NCBI GenBank assembly: GCA_902777835.1
Contig: CACYVC010000007.1
Location: forward strand, 1-64,000
Source of the DNA: an uncultured Bacteroidales bacterium
GTDB lineage: Bacteria > Bacteroidota > Bacteroidia > Bacteroidales > Muribaculaceae
Direction of reading: 5' to 3'
Length of the DNA stretch: 64,000 nucleotides
Positions 38,502 through 47,073 of this stretch are shown here, in pieces. The notes beneath the pieces were generated by a model. That model was not told the origin of the DNA, ran no database searches, and saw only the letters and a list, made by a program, of their open reading frames with translations. The position numbers and the translations under genes were made by a program. How positions within the stretch are numbered: position 1 is the stretch's first letter; each line of letters opens with the position of its first letter.

Positions 38502-38584
38502 GAGTTTTCAGTTCTGAGTTCTCAGTTTTGAGTTTTCAGTTCTGAGTTGCAAAAAACTGACTACTGATAACTGACTACTGATAA
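38502..38584. repeat. Degenerate simple repeats abutting a stop codon
   Basis: Runs of GAGTTTTCAGTTCT-type units, then a perfect 14-bp tandem duplication CTGACTACTGATAA (38557-38570 and 38571-38584) ending exactly at the stop of the 38585 gene. Similar runs follow other genes in the window. Confidence 0.7.
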
Positions 38585-41500
38585 CTATTTTTTGCTTCCT
38601 AGCAAAATATTGTAGATGCAAGTGATATCAACACTTGTAATGCTTCCATCGCCATCTACGTCGCTTGTGGCAAGGAATGTCTCGTCGCCACTGAGCAGAT
38701 AGTTGTAGAGTGCGGTGATGTCGGCAACTGTTACTTCACCGTCGCAGTTCACGTCGCCATAAACTTGACCACCACCTGCAATGGTTGTAACCTCTATCAT
38801 ATTAGACCAGTTGCTGGATGTTGAACCGTAGAAGGCCATCACATCATAATTGTAAGTAGTCTCGGGCAACAATCCAGTAACATTATATTTATTGCTAGTA
38901 ATGCCATTTATCATGATAGGCTCTCCTGCTAAGCTGGTATCGGTGAGGTCCACGTCATAGATTTCCACGCCAGTGATAACCACACGTTTCTTCTTGATGG
39001 TTGTGGCAAATCTAATCTTTTGTCCTGCCGCTTGAGCGCAGTCGAGTGCTACAATGAAACTGCCCTCGTTGCTTGAAGGAACAACTATAGTGTCGGTGCT
39101 TGTTCCACAGCTCACTACCAATGGGCAATCTACATCGGTATCATAGGCGCGGGCGGTGAACTTAACACTAACCTTGCCATTGCTGCTTGAAAGGTCAACA
39201 GCTGGAGTTTGCAACACGCCATTATAGCTTGTTGCACCCAGGCGAAGACCTCCCACGGCCTGATAAACGTAGGAAGCAGACCAACCTGAATTGTCGGTGT
39301 AATTGTTGACCGAACTAGCAATATTAGTAGAGCTCTCACTTACACACTTTGCAAATGTCTCGGTAAAGAACGGGCTCGCATCAATAGCAGGCGTAACGCG
39401 CAATGTGTAGCTGGTAGCAAATGGGCATGGATCCCAGTTGGCAGTGAAGTTTGTGGCGCCAATAGCTGTAGCAGCGGTAGCGTGTGGTGCCACGTTGTTA
39501 ACGGTGGCAGTTCCGGTAAGAGCTACTATCGCATTTTGAGCGCCTGGAGTGCTGATAGTGATGCTTCCATTGTGGGTGCCAGCGGCTGTGGGCGCATAAG
39601 TGACAGTCACGGTAACATAGCTGCTCTCGTCGTAGGTCGCAGCAGGGATGGTACTTGGGCTCACGGTGAACATCTGATTGTCGCTGGTAAGCGTAACGTC
39701 ATCAGTGATAAACTCGCCGTAAAGCCTGAAAGTCCTGCTTGCTGTGCCACCAGCAAAGGCGGTAAAGTCAAGCGACTCGTAACTAGTGCTCAAGGTTGGA
39801 GTCTTGAGTTGTGCAGTGCCATTAACGCTGATAGAAACCTGCTGGGCGCCGGCACTATTGAGGTTGATAGTAGCTGAAGTATTGCCAGCGGCAGTAGGGA
39901 TAAACTTGATGGTGAGAGTTGTTCCCGCCATTATCTCAGCATTGGTGAAGCTAGTGGGTTCCACACTATAGATGCTGGGACCAACCACATTGACGCTCAC
40001 GCCCTGAGTGAGGTTACGGCCTTCAAGATCTACTGTTGTGGTGATTGTGTCGCCCACATATCCATTCATATTGACCTCGGTCTTGCTGGCTATGATTCTT
40101 GGCAAGGCGCTCTGCTGCAAGATATAAGATATGCCGCTGAGGGCATTAATGATGCCATAACCACGCTGCTTGGGTGGACTCGTTGGGTTGACATATGCCG
40201 TAGAAGTGTTGGCGATAGCGTCTTTCACACCGTTGACATCGAGTTCGGGATTGGCTTGCAGGTAGAGTGCTACTACACCAGCGGCAATAGGCGTTGACAT
40301 CGATGTACCGCTCATCTCTCCCCATTTGTGAGTGCGTCCATTATAGGAGACTGAATAAGATGTTCCATATTGGCTGTTATAGGAGTCGTAGCCGTTGAGC
40401 GAAGAAATCACAACGTGACCAGGAGCAGTGATGAATGGGTGGTCAATGCCCTTGACGTCGGTGCCAAAGCTTGAGAAATAGGCCACGTCATTTGTGTTGT
40501 AATAGCCGTTATAGCTTGTGCGTGATGCCATAGCTCCCACGCTGATGGTCTTGCTGCCGCAGATGTCGTCGCTCATGGTGCCATCTTGCTGGCCAAGTGA
40601 AAGTGTGTAGCCGCTGATGTTTCCCGAAATGCCGATTCTCGAGGCGCTGCCACCTTCGCACCATGCGTCGATGGTGTTACCAGCGGCACTGGTCACGATA
40701 TAAGCGAGACGGTAGTTGCTGTTTTTCGCTCCACTCATAGAGGGATGAATGAAGATGTTCTTACGGTTATTCGAAGAACTGAAAGAAATCTCCACATTGC
40801 TTGAACTGTTGAAGTAGGAGCTAAAATTGTTCAACGTGGTGCTGCCAGTGATCTCATCGCTGGTATAGACGATGGCACCAGTGCTGCGGTTCACAACAAG
40901 CACTTTGAGCTTGAGTTGGTCGCTGGTGCGGCCCCAAATGTCCATATAGGCAGATCCATAGTAGGAAGAGCCTCCCACGTTAGCTGCTCCTGTAGAAGAC
41001 TCGTGGATTATAGCAAAGGCATCACTCTCGCTCGAGAGAGTTTTTTTGGCATAGCCATAGGCGTCGCCTTCGTTACCTGAGGAGAGCAGAATCACTGCGC
41101 CATATTGTGTGGCGACTTGGTCATAGGCACGGCATATGTAGCTTGAGCCGTCGTGCGGACCCATGTTGGAACCCAAGCTGATGCTGATCACACAAGGCTT
41201 ACCCACGCTCTTGGCATAGTTGGCGATATATTTCGCACTATTAACGATAGCGGTTTGAGACAAGTTGTCGCCGAGTCCGCACATTACCAGGTCGCAGTCG
41301 GGAGCCATGCCGGCATAGTTGCCAACCTGCGAGCCACCAGCGCAACCTGTGGTGTGAGTGCCGTGACTCTCGGCGTTATAATCGGTGGTGAGGGCGGCAA
41401 TCTGCGCGGGAGTGGTGTAGTGATAACCACTAAGTGTGGTAGTTCCAACCTGTGGTGCTGTGCCACCATTGGCACTTGTGGCATTAGGCAGATACACTGC

Positions 41501-42019
41501 TTTGACACGTGTGTTGCCCGAAGAATCATAGAAAAAGCGATGGTTGAAGTCCATACCAGTGTCAATGACGCCAATCACCACGCCTGTGCCACGGTAGTTC
41601 TGTGGCAGACCGTTGCTAGTTCCATTCCATGCCTGGTAGGCTTTGGTCACGTTCTTGGCTTGGTCGGTGTAAGCTTGGGCAATCTGCGCGATAGCAATCT
41701 GCTTCACGATATCGAGGTTGGCGACTTGCTCCACCTTGTTGATGGGCACGAGGGCGGTGACAACATCGTCAAACTCGCCAGTAATAGTCACTCCCAGCGC
41801 TTTGAGTTGGGCAGTGGATTTACCGTTCAGCAAAATAAAGCAGTCCATGGTCTCCACACCGTTTATTGCCTTAGTTTTACCAAACAAACTCTTGTCGGCT
41901 TGCTGAGCTATGCCATTGGCATAGTTTTGCAAGAACAACTTTGTAGGCGCACTAAACTTGTCGTTGGCAAGCATTGTCAGCGACAGCATTAATGCAATTA
42001 ATAAAAATAGTCTTCTCAT
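38585..42019 (-). CDS. Secreted subtilisin-like (S8) protease with dockerin
   Basis: 1144 residues with signal peptide 1-18. A prodomain-like region (20-125) precedes the S8 domain, with D153 (GVIDTG), H219 (ESHGTHTTG), N316 (SSGNEGD) and S573 (GTSMSTP). It is paralogous to the 34428 product through the protease part. The tail differs: three Ig-like domains and a split fibronectin III domain (insert from SPFFTETFAKC to VEIYDVDL), without the SDPYL/YEC domain. The dockerin's first loop reads DVNCDGEVTVAD, with Cys in place of Gly. The promoter has no leader element, so regulation may differ from the neighbours. Confidence 0.93.
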   Translation of the reverse strand: MRRLFLLIALMLSLTMLANDKFSAPTKLFLQNYANGIAQQADKSLFGKTKAINGVETMDCFILLNGKSTAQLKALGVTITGEFDDVVTALVPINKVEQVANLDIVKQIAIAQIAQAYTDQAKNVTKAYQAWNGTSNGLPQNYRGTGVVIGVIDTGMDFNHRFFYDSSGNTRVKAVYLPNATSANGGTAPQVGTTTLSGYHYTTPAQIAALTTDYNAESHGTHTTGCAGGSQVGNYAGMAPDCDLVMCGLGDNLSQTAIVNSAKYIANYAKSVGKPCVISISLGSNMGPHDGSSYICRAYDQVATQYGAVILLSSGNEGDAYGYAKKTLSSESDAFAIIHESSTGAANVGGSSYYGSAYMDIWGRTSDQLKLKVLVVNRSTGAIVYTSDEITGSTTLNNFSSYFNSSSNVEISFSSSNNRKNIFIHPSMSGAKNSNYRLAYIVTSAAGNTIDAWCEGGSASRIGISGNISGYTLSLGQQDGTMSDDICGSKTISVGAMASRTSYNGYYNTNDVAYFSSFGTDVKGIDHPFITAPGHVVISSLNGYDSYNSQYGTSYSVSYNGRTHKWGEMSGTSMSTPIAAGVVALYLQANPELDVNGVKDAIANTSTAYVNPTSPPKQRGYGIINALSGISYILQQSALPRIIASKTEVNMNGYVGDTITTTVDLEGRNLTQGVSVNVVGPSIYSVEPTSFTNAEIMAGTTLTIKFIPTAAGNTSATINLNSAGAQQVSISVNGTAQLKTPTLSTSYESLDFTAFAGGTASRTFRLYGEFITDDVTLTSDNQMFTVSPSTIPAATYDESSYVTVTVTYAPTAAGTHNGSITISTPGAQNAIVALTGTATVNNVAPHATAATAIGATNFTANWDPCPFATSYTLRVTPAIDASPFFTETFAKCVSESSTNIASSVNNYTDNSGWSASYVYQAVGGLRLGATSYNGVLQTPAVDLSSSNGKVSVKFTARAYDTDVDCPLVVSCGTSTDTIVVPSSNEGSFIVALDCAQAAGQKIRFATTIKKKRVVITGVEIYDVDLTDTSLAGEPIMINGITSNKYNVTGLLPETTYNYDVMAFYGSTSSNWSNMIEVTTIAGGGQVYGDVNCDGEVTVADITALYNYLLSGDETFLATSDVDGDGSITSVDITCIYNILLGSKK

Positions 42020-42064
42020 TGTTTGTAAGTTATTTTAATGAATATTTGTCAGAAATAATTAGTG

Positions 42065-42097
42065 CAAATTTAAACAAAATGATAATACCTATGACAA
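42065..42097 (-). promoter_or_regulatory. Promoter of the 38585-42019 gene
   Basis: Minus-strand TAAATTTG (42065-42072) with TTG (42095-42097) 22 bp upstream; leader about 40 nt. Confidence 0.55.
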
Positions 42098-42130
42098 TAA
42101 AAACCTTTTTTAACGACTTAATAAGATTAA

Positions 42131-42162
42131 GAGACAATCGGAGTAAAACTCCTAACTGTCTC
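42131..42162 (-). terminator. Two-part hairpin after the 42200 gene
   Basis: GAGACA/TGTCTC forms an outer stem and GGAGT/ACTCC an inner stem. There is only a weak T-run on the minus strand. Confidence 0.55.
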
Positions 42163-42199
42163 ATTCCTGTTTTATCATAGTACCCCTAATGACTGATTA

Positions 42200-44575
42200 T
42201 TAGATATTTAAAAGAATATTATAAACAGCGGTAATATCAGCTGCTGTGATGATGCCATCGCCAGTTTGATCGCCATTAACGATATTTGTTTCATCGGTGT
42301 TGAGCAAGAAATCGTAGAGGGCAGTGACATCGGCAGCTGTAACCACGCCGTCTCCGTTCACATCGCCAGCAATAACAACACTAACTGGTGCATTGCGGTA
42401 AATGGTCTCAAGGCCTGGAATGAGCATTGTGTATTGCTGCCCTACGGTAGATTTTCCTAGAGTAACCTGAATGTAAGTGAGTTGGATGGGATAGTTGCCT
42501 ATGTCATCGGCATCAATCCACTGATCAATAGGAAGATCGATTGTTGTCTCCACGTTGGCAGGAACCGAATCAGGTGTGACAGCAGGATAACTTATTTTAC
42601 CACCATTGGGCCTAAGGGCAAAAGTAACACCTGTAACTGGTGCCTCACCAGGATTGATGCGCACTCGCAGCGTGTCGGGAAGGCTCCATAGTGTTATAGT
42701 CTTTTTCATTCGCAGATAATTGGTACGCGCACTTGTTCCTGTATATGAAACTTTCATGCCATTTTCTAAAGGTTCGGTGACAACATTCTTTCCACCGCTC
42801 ATGCTAAACGACCAAGTGCTCAAATCCATTTCTGGGTCTATGGGATAAACGCGCTTAACAGGCTTCTCTACTTTTACCTTCATACTCAATAGTTTGTCTT
42901 CAAGCACTCCAGTGACTATTGCCTCTCCATCGCGCACTCCCCGCAACACACCAGTGTTTTCATCAATGACAACGATGCTCTCATCGCTGCTGCTCCAGGT
43001 GAGCGCAGCGGGATCGAGGGGCATAACGGTTTCTCCTACTCGGCTCTCCACGCCCACAGCATGGGTGCGATAGGTGTCGGTAATGATTGAGTCGTTGGTG
43101 AGACTCATGTCATCGCCACTGCCCACAATGGAGATGGGCAGAGTGGCGCTAATACCATTGTAAATGGCAATTATCTCTCCATCGCCACTACCATTGGCAA
43201 AGAAGGTATTGCCGTCTTTGACGGTGCCCAAATTCTCAGGGACCTCAAGTGTGAAGCCCTGCACGTCGGTGTCGATGAGCATGCCATACTGGTTGTAGCC
43301 GTAAATCACTGGACTATAGATACCATATTTGGGCACTCGCTGAGCCCAGTCTTTGAAACGAATCTCGGCAACCTCGTCATCGTCGGGGGCACTACTCACT
43401 AGAAACAGGCCGTTGCTGTCGGCACGCTCATGACCATCGCTAGGCACATTGCGAACACCCAGCGCACTGGTATAAAATGTACTTGAACCGCCACCATCGA
43501 GGTTCAAGCCCTCGGTAGCACCAGCATATTGCAGCAGGTCGCCTAGATGCGAAGTGCGGCAACCATCACTGATTAGCGAGCGACCGTCAACAACAAGGAA
43601 AATCACCGTCTGCTCGCCGTTGGCAAAACCTATACATGTGCGTGGATGCATATCGGGGTTGCCGTCGTTGATAGTCTCGCCGTTATGCAGCACCCATGGC
43701 TGACCGCTCACCACTTCGCGTGGGTCAATCTTGATGCCACCAGCCACAGCGTTCATAGTAACTGTCACCTCATCGCCCACTTGCAAACTAGAGATAAAAT
43801 CGGCAGTAGTACCTTGTCCATGCAGTACATATCTGCCATCAGGAATCTCCATGTCACCGGCTGTGCTTGGCATGCCTGTGATTACCATCTTAAACGGCTC
43901 AAGAAAGTTGAATGTATCACCCTCCACGAGCATCGCCTCCACCTCACAGCACGCCGATGTTTGGTTGGTGTAACCGTAGAATCTGTCGTTGTAGAATGTG
44001 ATGACGTTGTTGCTCGCATCGGTATTCACGCCGCCAGCAGTCACAGTTGTGCCGTTATGAGTTACCGAACCACTGAACGACACCGCATTGATATAGGAAT
44101 TGCGATTTTCGTCAAAAACATACTTAAATTCATCATTATTGAGTTTATACACCACTCCATCGCCTATGCAAGTGCCAATGGGCGTTCCCACCATCGACAC
44201 GCCATGCGGAGTTGTGCCACTAGTATAGAAAAAGTCGCCGTTAATGCCTGCAAAGAAGCGATGCCCAGGACCATCGTTGCGCTGTGCCATCGATGACACC
44301 ACCTCACCGCCAGCCGTCTTATCGGTGCCGCTCACAGTGCGCAGGGTAAGATAGGGATTTGTCATATCGATGGTAGTGTAGAACACTCGCATATCAGTAC
44401 TGCCATCAGTGAAATAAAGCGACGTCTGGCTCGTGCCAGGACCTATCTTGGCATGGAACAATGTATCAACCGAGTATTCCACACCCAGCAGGCTCCAAGT
44501 GTTGCCTGCCCAACCAATAGAGCAAACAAGCATCAGTAAAGCTGTTAGACCATTTTTTTTCATTAGATTCAGCAT
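42200..44575 (-). CDS. Secreted NAGPA-type phosphodiester glycosidase with dockerin
   Basis: 791 residues; the ATG at 44563 (MKKNGLTALL) gives a cleaner signal peptide than the one at 44575. Residues about 60-385 match the phosphodiester glycosidase (NAGPA, DUF2233) fold: AGINGDFF (109-116), a Gly-rich GTPIG loop, VVDGR (328-332) and NLDGGGSST (358-366). The family cleaves sugar phosphodiesters, as in the human uncovering enzyme; bacterial substrates are mostly unknown. A Big_2-like Ig domain (about 505-585) with SDESIVVIDENTGVL follows, then a beta-sandwich carbohydrate-binding-like region (600-730) and a dockerin. It lies 22 bp downstream of its paralog, in one operon. Confidence 0.85.
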   Translation of the reverse strand: MLNLMKKNGLTALLMLVCSIGWAGNTWSLLGVEYSVDTLFHAKIGPGTSQTSLYFTDGSTDMRVFYTTIDMTNPYLTLRTVSGTDKTAGGEVVSSMAQRNDGPGHRFFAGINGDFFYTSGTTPHGVSMVGTPIGTCIGDGVVYKLNNDEFKYVFDENRNSYINAVSFSGSVTHNGTTVTAGGVNTDASNNVITFYNDRFYGYTNQTSACCEVEAMLVEGDTFNFLEPFKMVITGMPSTAGDMEIPDGRYVLHGQGTTADFISSLQVGDEVTVTMNAVAGGIKIDPREVVSGQPWVLHNGETINDGNPDMHPRTCIGFANGEQTVIFLVVDGRSLISDGCRTSHLGDLLQYAGATEGLNLDGGGSSTFYTSALGVRNVPSDGHERADSNGLFLVSSAPDDDEVAEIRFKDWAQRVPKYGIYSPVIYGYNQYGMLIDTDVQGFTLEVPENLGTVKDGNTFFANGSGDGEIIAIYNGISATLPISIVGSGDDMSLTNDSIITDTYRTHAVGVESRVGETVMPLDPAALTWSSSDESIVVIDENTGVLRGVRDGEAIVTGVLEDKLLSMKVKVEKPVKRVYPIDPEMDLSTWSFSMSGGKNVVTEPLENGMKVSYTGTSARTNYLRMKKTITLWSLPDTLRVRINPGEAPVTGVTFALRPNGGKISYPAVTPDSVPANVETTIDLPIDQWIDADDIGNYPIQLTYIQVTLGKSTVGQQYTMLIPGLETIYRNAPVSVVIAGDVNGDGVVTAADVTALYDFLLNTDETNIVNGDQTGDGIITAADITAVYNILLNI

Positions 44576-44597
44576 TTATTGTGCATTATGCATTTTA

Positions 44598-46994
44598 TTA
44601 ACTTCCTAGAAGAATGTCATATACAGCGGTCACATCGGCGGCAGTGATTATGCCATCGCCAGTTTGGTCACCATTGACGAGATGGGTTGTGGCATCATTG
44701 AGCAAGAAATCGTAGAGGGCAGTGACATCGGCGGCAGTAACCACGCCATTTCCATCAACATCACCTGGAATCACTACAGTCAAGGGTGCATAACGGTAAA
44801 TAGACTCAAGGCCTGGGATGAGCATTGTGTATTGCTGCCCAGCGGTTGGCTTGCCCATAGAAATCTGCACGTAATTCAGTTGGATTGGATAATTGCCCAT
44901 GTCGTCGGCATCTATCCACTGGTCGATGGGCAGGTCGATTGTTGATTCCACATTGGCAGGCACCGAATCGGGAGAGACAGCCTGGTAGCTGATTTTACCG
45001 CCATTGGGCCGCAAGGCAAAGGTGACTCCAGTTACTGGCACCTCACCGGGGTTGATGCGCACTCGCAACGTGTCGGGGATACTCCACAACACTATTTCCT
45101 TGTTCATACGCAAATAGCAGGTGCGCCCGCTGGAGCCAGTAAAATCCACTTTCACACCATTTTCCAATGGCTCTACAACTAAGTTCTTGCCGCCGCTTAT
45201 ATTAAAAGTCCACATATTGAGGTCCATCTCAGGGTCGATAGCATAAATGCGCTGTACAGGTTTCTGAACTGTCACTTTCATAGTCACCGACTGCTCGTCG
45301 ATGGTGCCAGTGACCGATGCCTCGCCATCGCGCACACCTTGCAGCACTCCAGTGTTTTCGTCAATAACGACTATGCTCTCATCGCTGCTGCACCATGTGA
45401 GTGCCTCAGGGTCGAGAGGCATCATGTTCTCCCCTACTCGACTTTGCAGTGCCACACGATGGGTGCGGTAGGTGTCGGTGATTATGGAGTCATTTTTCAA
45501 CTCGATGGCATCGCCACTGCCAATGATTGTTAGTGGTGCGCTCACGCTCACGTCGCCCAGTGTGCCAGTGAGCATGGCAGTGCCGCTACCGCTGGCAAAG
45601 ATTGTGTTGCCGTCGCGTATTGTTCCTAGTGATTCATCGCACGACAGCTCCACGCCCTGCACATCGGTGTCGATGAGCATGCCATACTGATTATAGCCAT
45701 AGAACTTGGGGGTGTAAACGCCAAACTTAGGTACAACAAGGCTGAAATCGACAAATCTCAACGAGGCTATCACATCGTCGTCAGGAGCGTTGCACACTGC
45801 AAAGAAGCCGTTGCCGTCGGCACGCTCAGTGCCATCGCTGGGCATGTTGCGGACGCCCAAAGCACTCGTGTAGAGAGTTGATGATCCACCACCATCCACA
45901 TTCATGGCATCGGTAGCTCCAGCGTAGCGCATAATGTCGGCAAGCACCGAGGTGCGCACCCCATCACTAATAAGCGAGCGACCATCAACCACGAGAAAAT
46001 ATACCTTGCTACCACCGTCGCTGTAGCCAACAGCCGAGCGAGGATGCAGCTGACTGGCATCGGGACGCTCGCCTTCGCTATCGAGCACCACACCGTCGCC
46101 AAGTATCTTGGGATTTCCCGAAATAACCTGTTCGGGCACCACGCTCAAGGCTCCAAATGTCCATGTTGGCGAGATGGTGATGGTGTCTCCAACAAGCAAT
46201 GTGTTGACCACCGTTGCGGCAGAGCCACGCCCGCGAATCACATACTTACCCACAGGAATCGTCATGTCGCCAGCAGTACAGGTGTCGCTCTCCACAACCA
46301 TCCTATAAGGCTTAGCGCTCTCAAATTTATCGCCCTCAACAAGGCGCGCCACAAGTTCGGTGCCGGCATTGGTCTGGTCGGTGCTGCCGTAGTAACGGTC
46401 GGTATAGATTACTATCTTGTTATTATTTTCACTTGAATAAGTATTCACACCGCCTAACGTGGCGGTAAGGCCAGCAGGGGTCGTCAACGTGCCGCCAAAA
46501 ACGAAGGGGTTGACGTAAACCATCTCATTCTCATCGACAATGAAATTCTTGTAGAGTGCAGCATTGTTGCGGGCACGATAAATCTCGCCATCAACAACCG
46601 TAGCGCCAACTGGAGTGCCCACTATCGACACTCCACGGCCTGTGGTGCCGCTAGTGTTGAAGAAGTCAGCATTGATACCAGCAAAATAGCGCTTGCCAGG
46701 CTCACTCTTGCGCTCGGCCATTGCCGATACTTTTTCGTTGCCAGCGAGCTTATCGGTAGCACACACTCCTGCCAGCGACAACCAGGGATTGGTCATGTCG
46801 ATAGTGCAATAAAACACCCTCAACTTGCCGGTCTCATTGTGAAACCATAGCGAGGTCTGAGTGGTGCCTGGCCCAACCTGGTTGTGGAACAAGGTATCGA
46901 CCTGATACTCCACACCCCGCAGCGTCCATGTGTCGCCAGCCGAAGCACAAATTGCTAAAATCGCAAACAATGCGAACAAACTAAATTTCTTCAT
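44598..46994 (-). CDS. Secreted NAGPA-type phosphodiester glycosidase with dockerin
   Basis: 798 residues from the ATG at 46994 (signal peptide MKKFSLFALFAILAICASAG). It has the same architecture as the downstream paralog: NAGPA core with AGINADFF, VVDGRSLISDG and NVDGGGSST; a Big_2-like domain; a beta-sandwich; and a dockerin with DVDGNG and DQTGDG loops. The two are strongly similar over their whole length, indicating tandem duplication. Both keep the conserved Asp/Gly-rich motif, so both are probably active. It is first in a two-gene unit; the hairpin at 47013-47052 separates it from the upstream propeller gene, and I see no convincing promoter in that gap. Confidence 0.85.
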   Translation of the reverse strand: MKKFSLFALFAILAICASAGDTWTLRGVEYQVDTLFHNQVGPGTTQTSLWFHNETGKLRVFYCTIDMTNPWLSLAGVCATDKLAGNEKVSAMAERKSEPGKRYFAGINADFFNTSGTTGRGVSIVGTPVGATVVDGEIYRARNNAALYKNFIVDENEMVYVNPFVFGGTLTTPAGLTATLGGVNTYSSENNNKIVIYTDRYYGSTDQTNAGTELVARLVEGDKFESAKPYRMVVESDTCTAGDMTIPVGKYVIRGRGSAATVVNTLLVGDTITISPTWTFGALSVVPEQVISGNPKILGDGVVLDSEGERPDASQLHPRSAVGYSDGGSKVYFLVVDGRSLISDGVRTSVLADIMRYAGATDAMNVDGGGSSTLYTSALGVRNMPSDGTERADGNGFFAVCNAPDDDVIASLRFVDFSLVVPKFGVYTPKFYGYNQYGMLIDTDVQGVELSCDESLGTIRDGNTIFASGSGTAMLTGTLGDVSVSAPLTIIGSGDAIELKNDSIITDTYRTHRVALQSRVGENMMPLDPEALTWCSSDESIVVIDENTGVLQGVRDGEASVTGTIDEQSVTMKVTVQKPVQRIYAIDPEMDLNMWTFNISGGKNLVVEPLENGVKVDFTGSSGRTCYLRMNKEIVLWSIPDTLRVRINPGEVPVTGVTFALRPNGGKISYQAVSPDSVPANVESTIDLPIDQWIDADDMGNYPIQLNYVQISMGKPTAGQQYTMLIPGLESIYRYAPLTVVIPGDVDGNGVVTAADVTALYDFLLNDATTHLVNGDQTGDGIITAADVTAVYDILLGS

Positions 46995-47012
46995 ATTATC
47001 GCATCTTTGATA

Positions 47013-47052
47013 AAATGAGGGTGTGGAATTTAAGTAATACACACCCTCATTT
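47013..47052 (-). terminator. Perfect 13-bp hairpin between two minus-strand genes
   Basis: AAATGAGGGTGTG (47013-47025) pairs perfectly with 47040-47052 around a 14-nt loop, followed by TTTTATC on the minus strand. It lies in the 79-bp gap before the 46994 start and could be a terminator or a partial read-through attenuator. Confidence 0.65.
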
Positions 47053-47073
47053 CTTAATTGACAAGCATTAATT

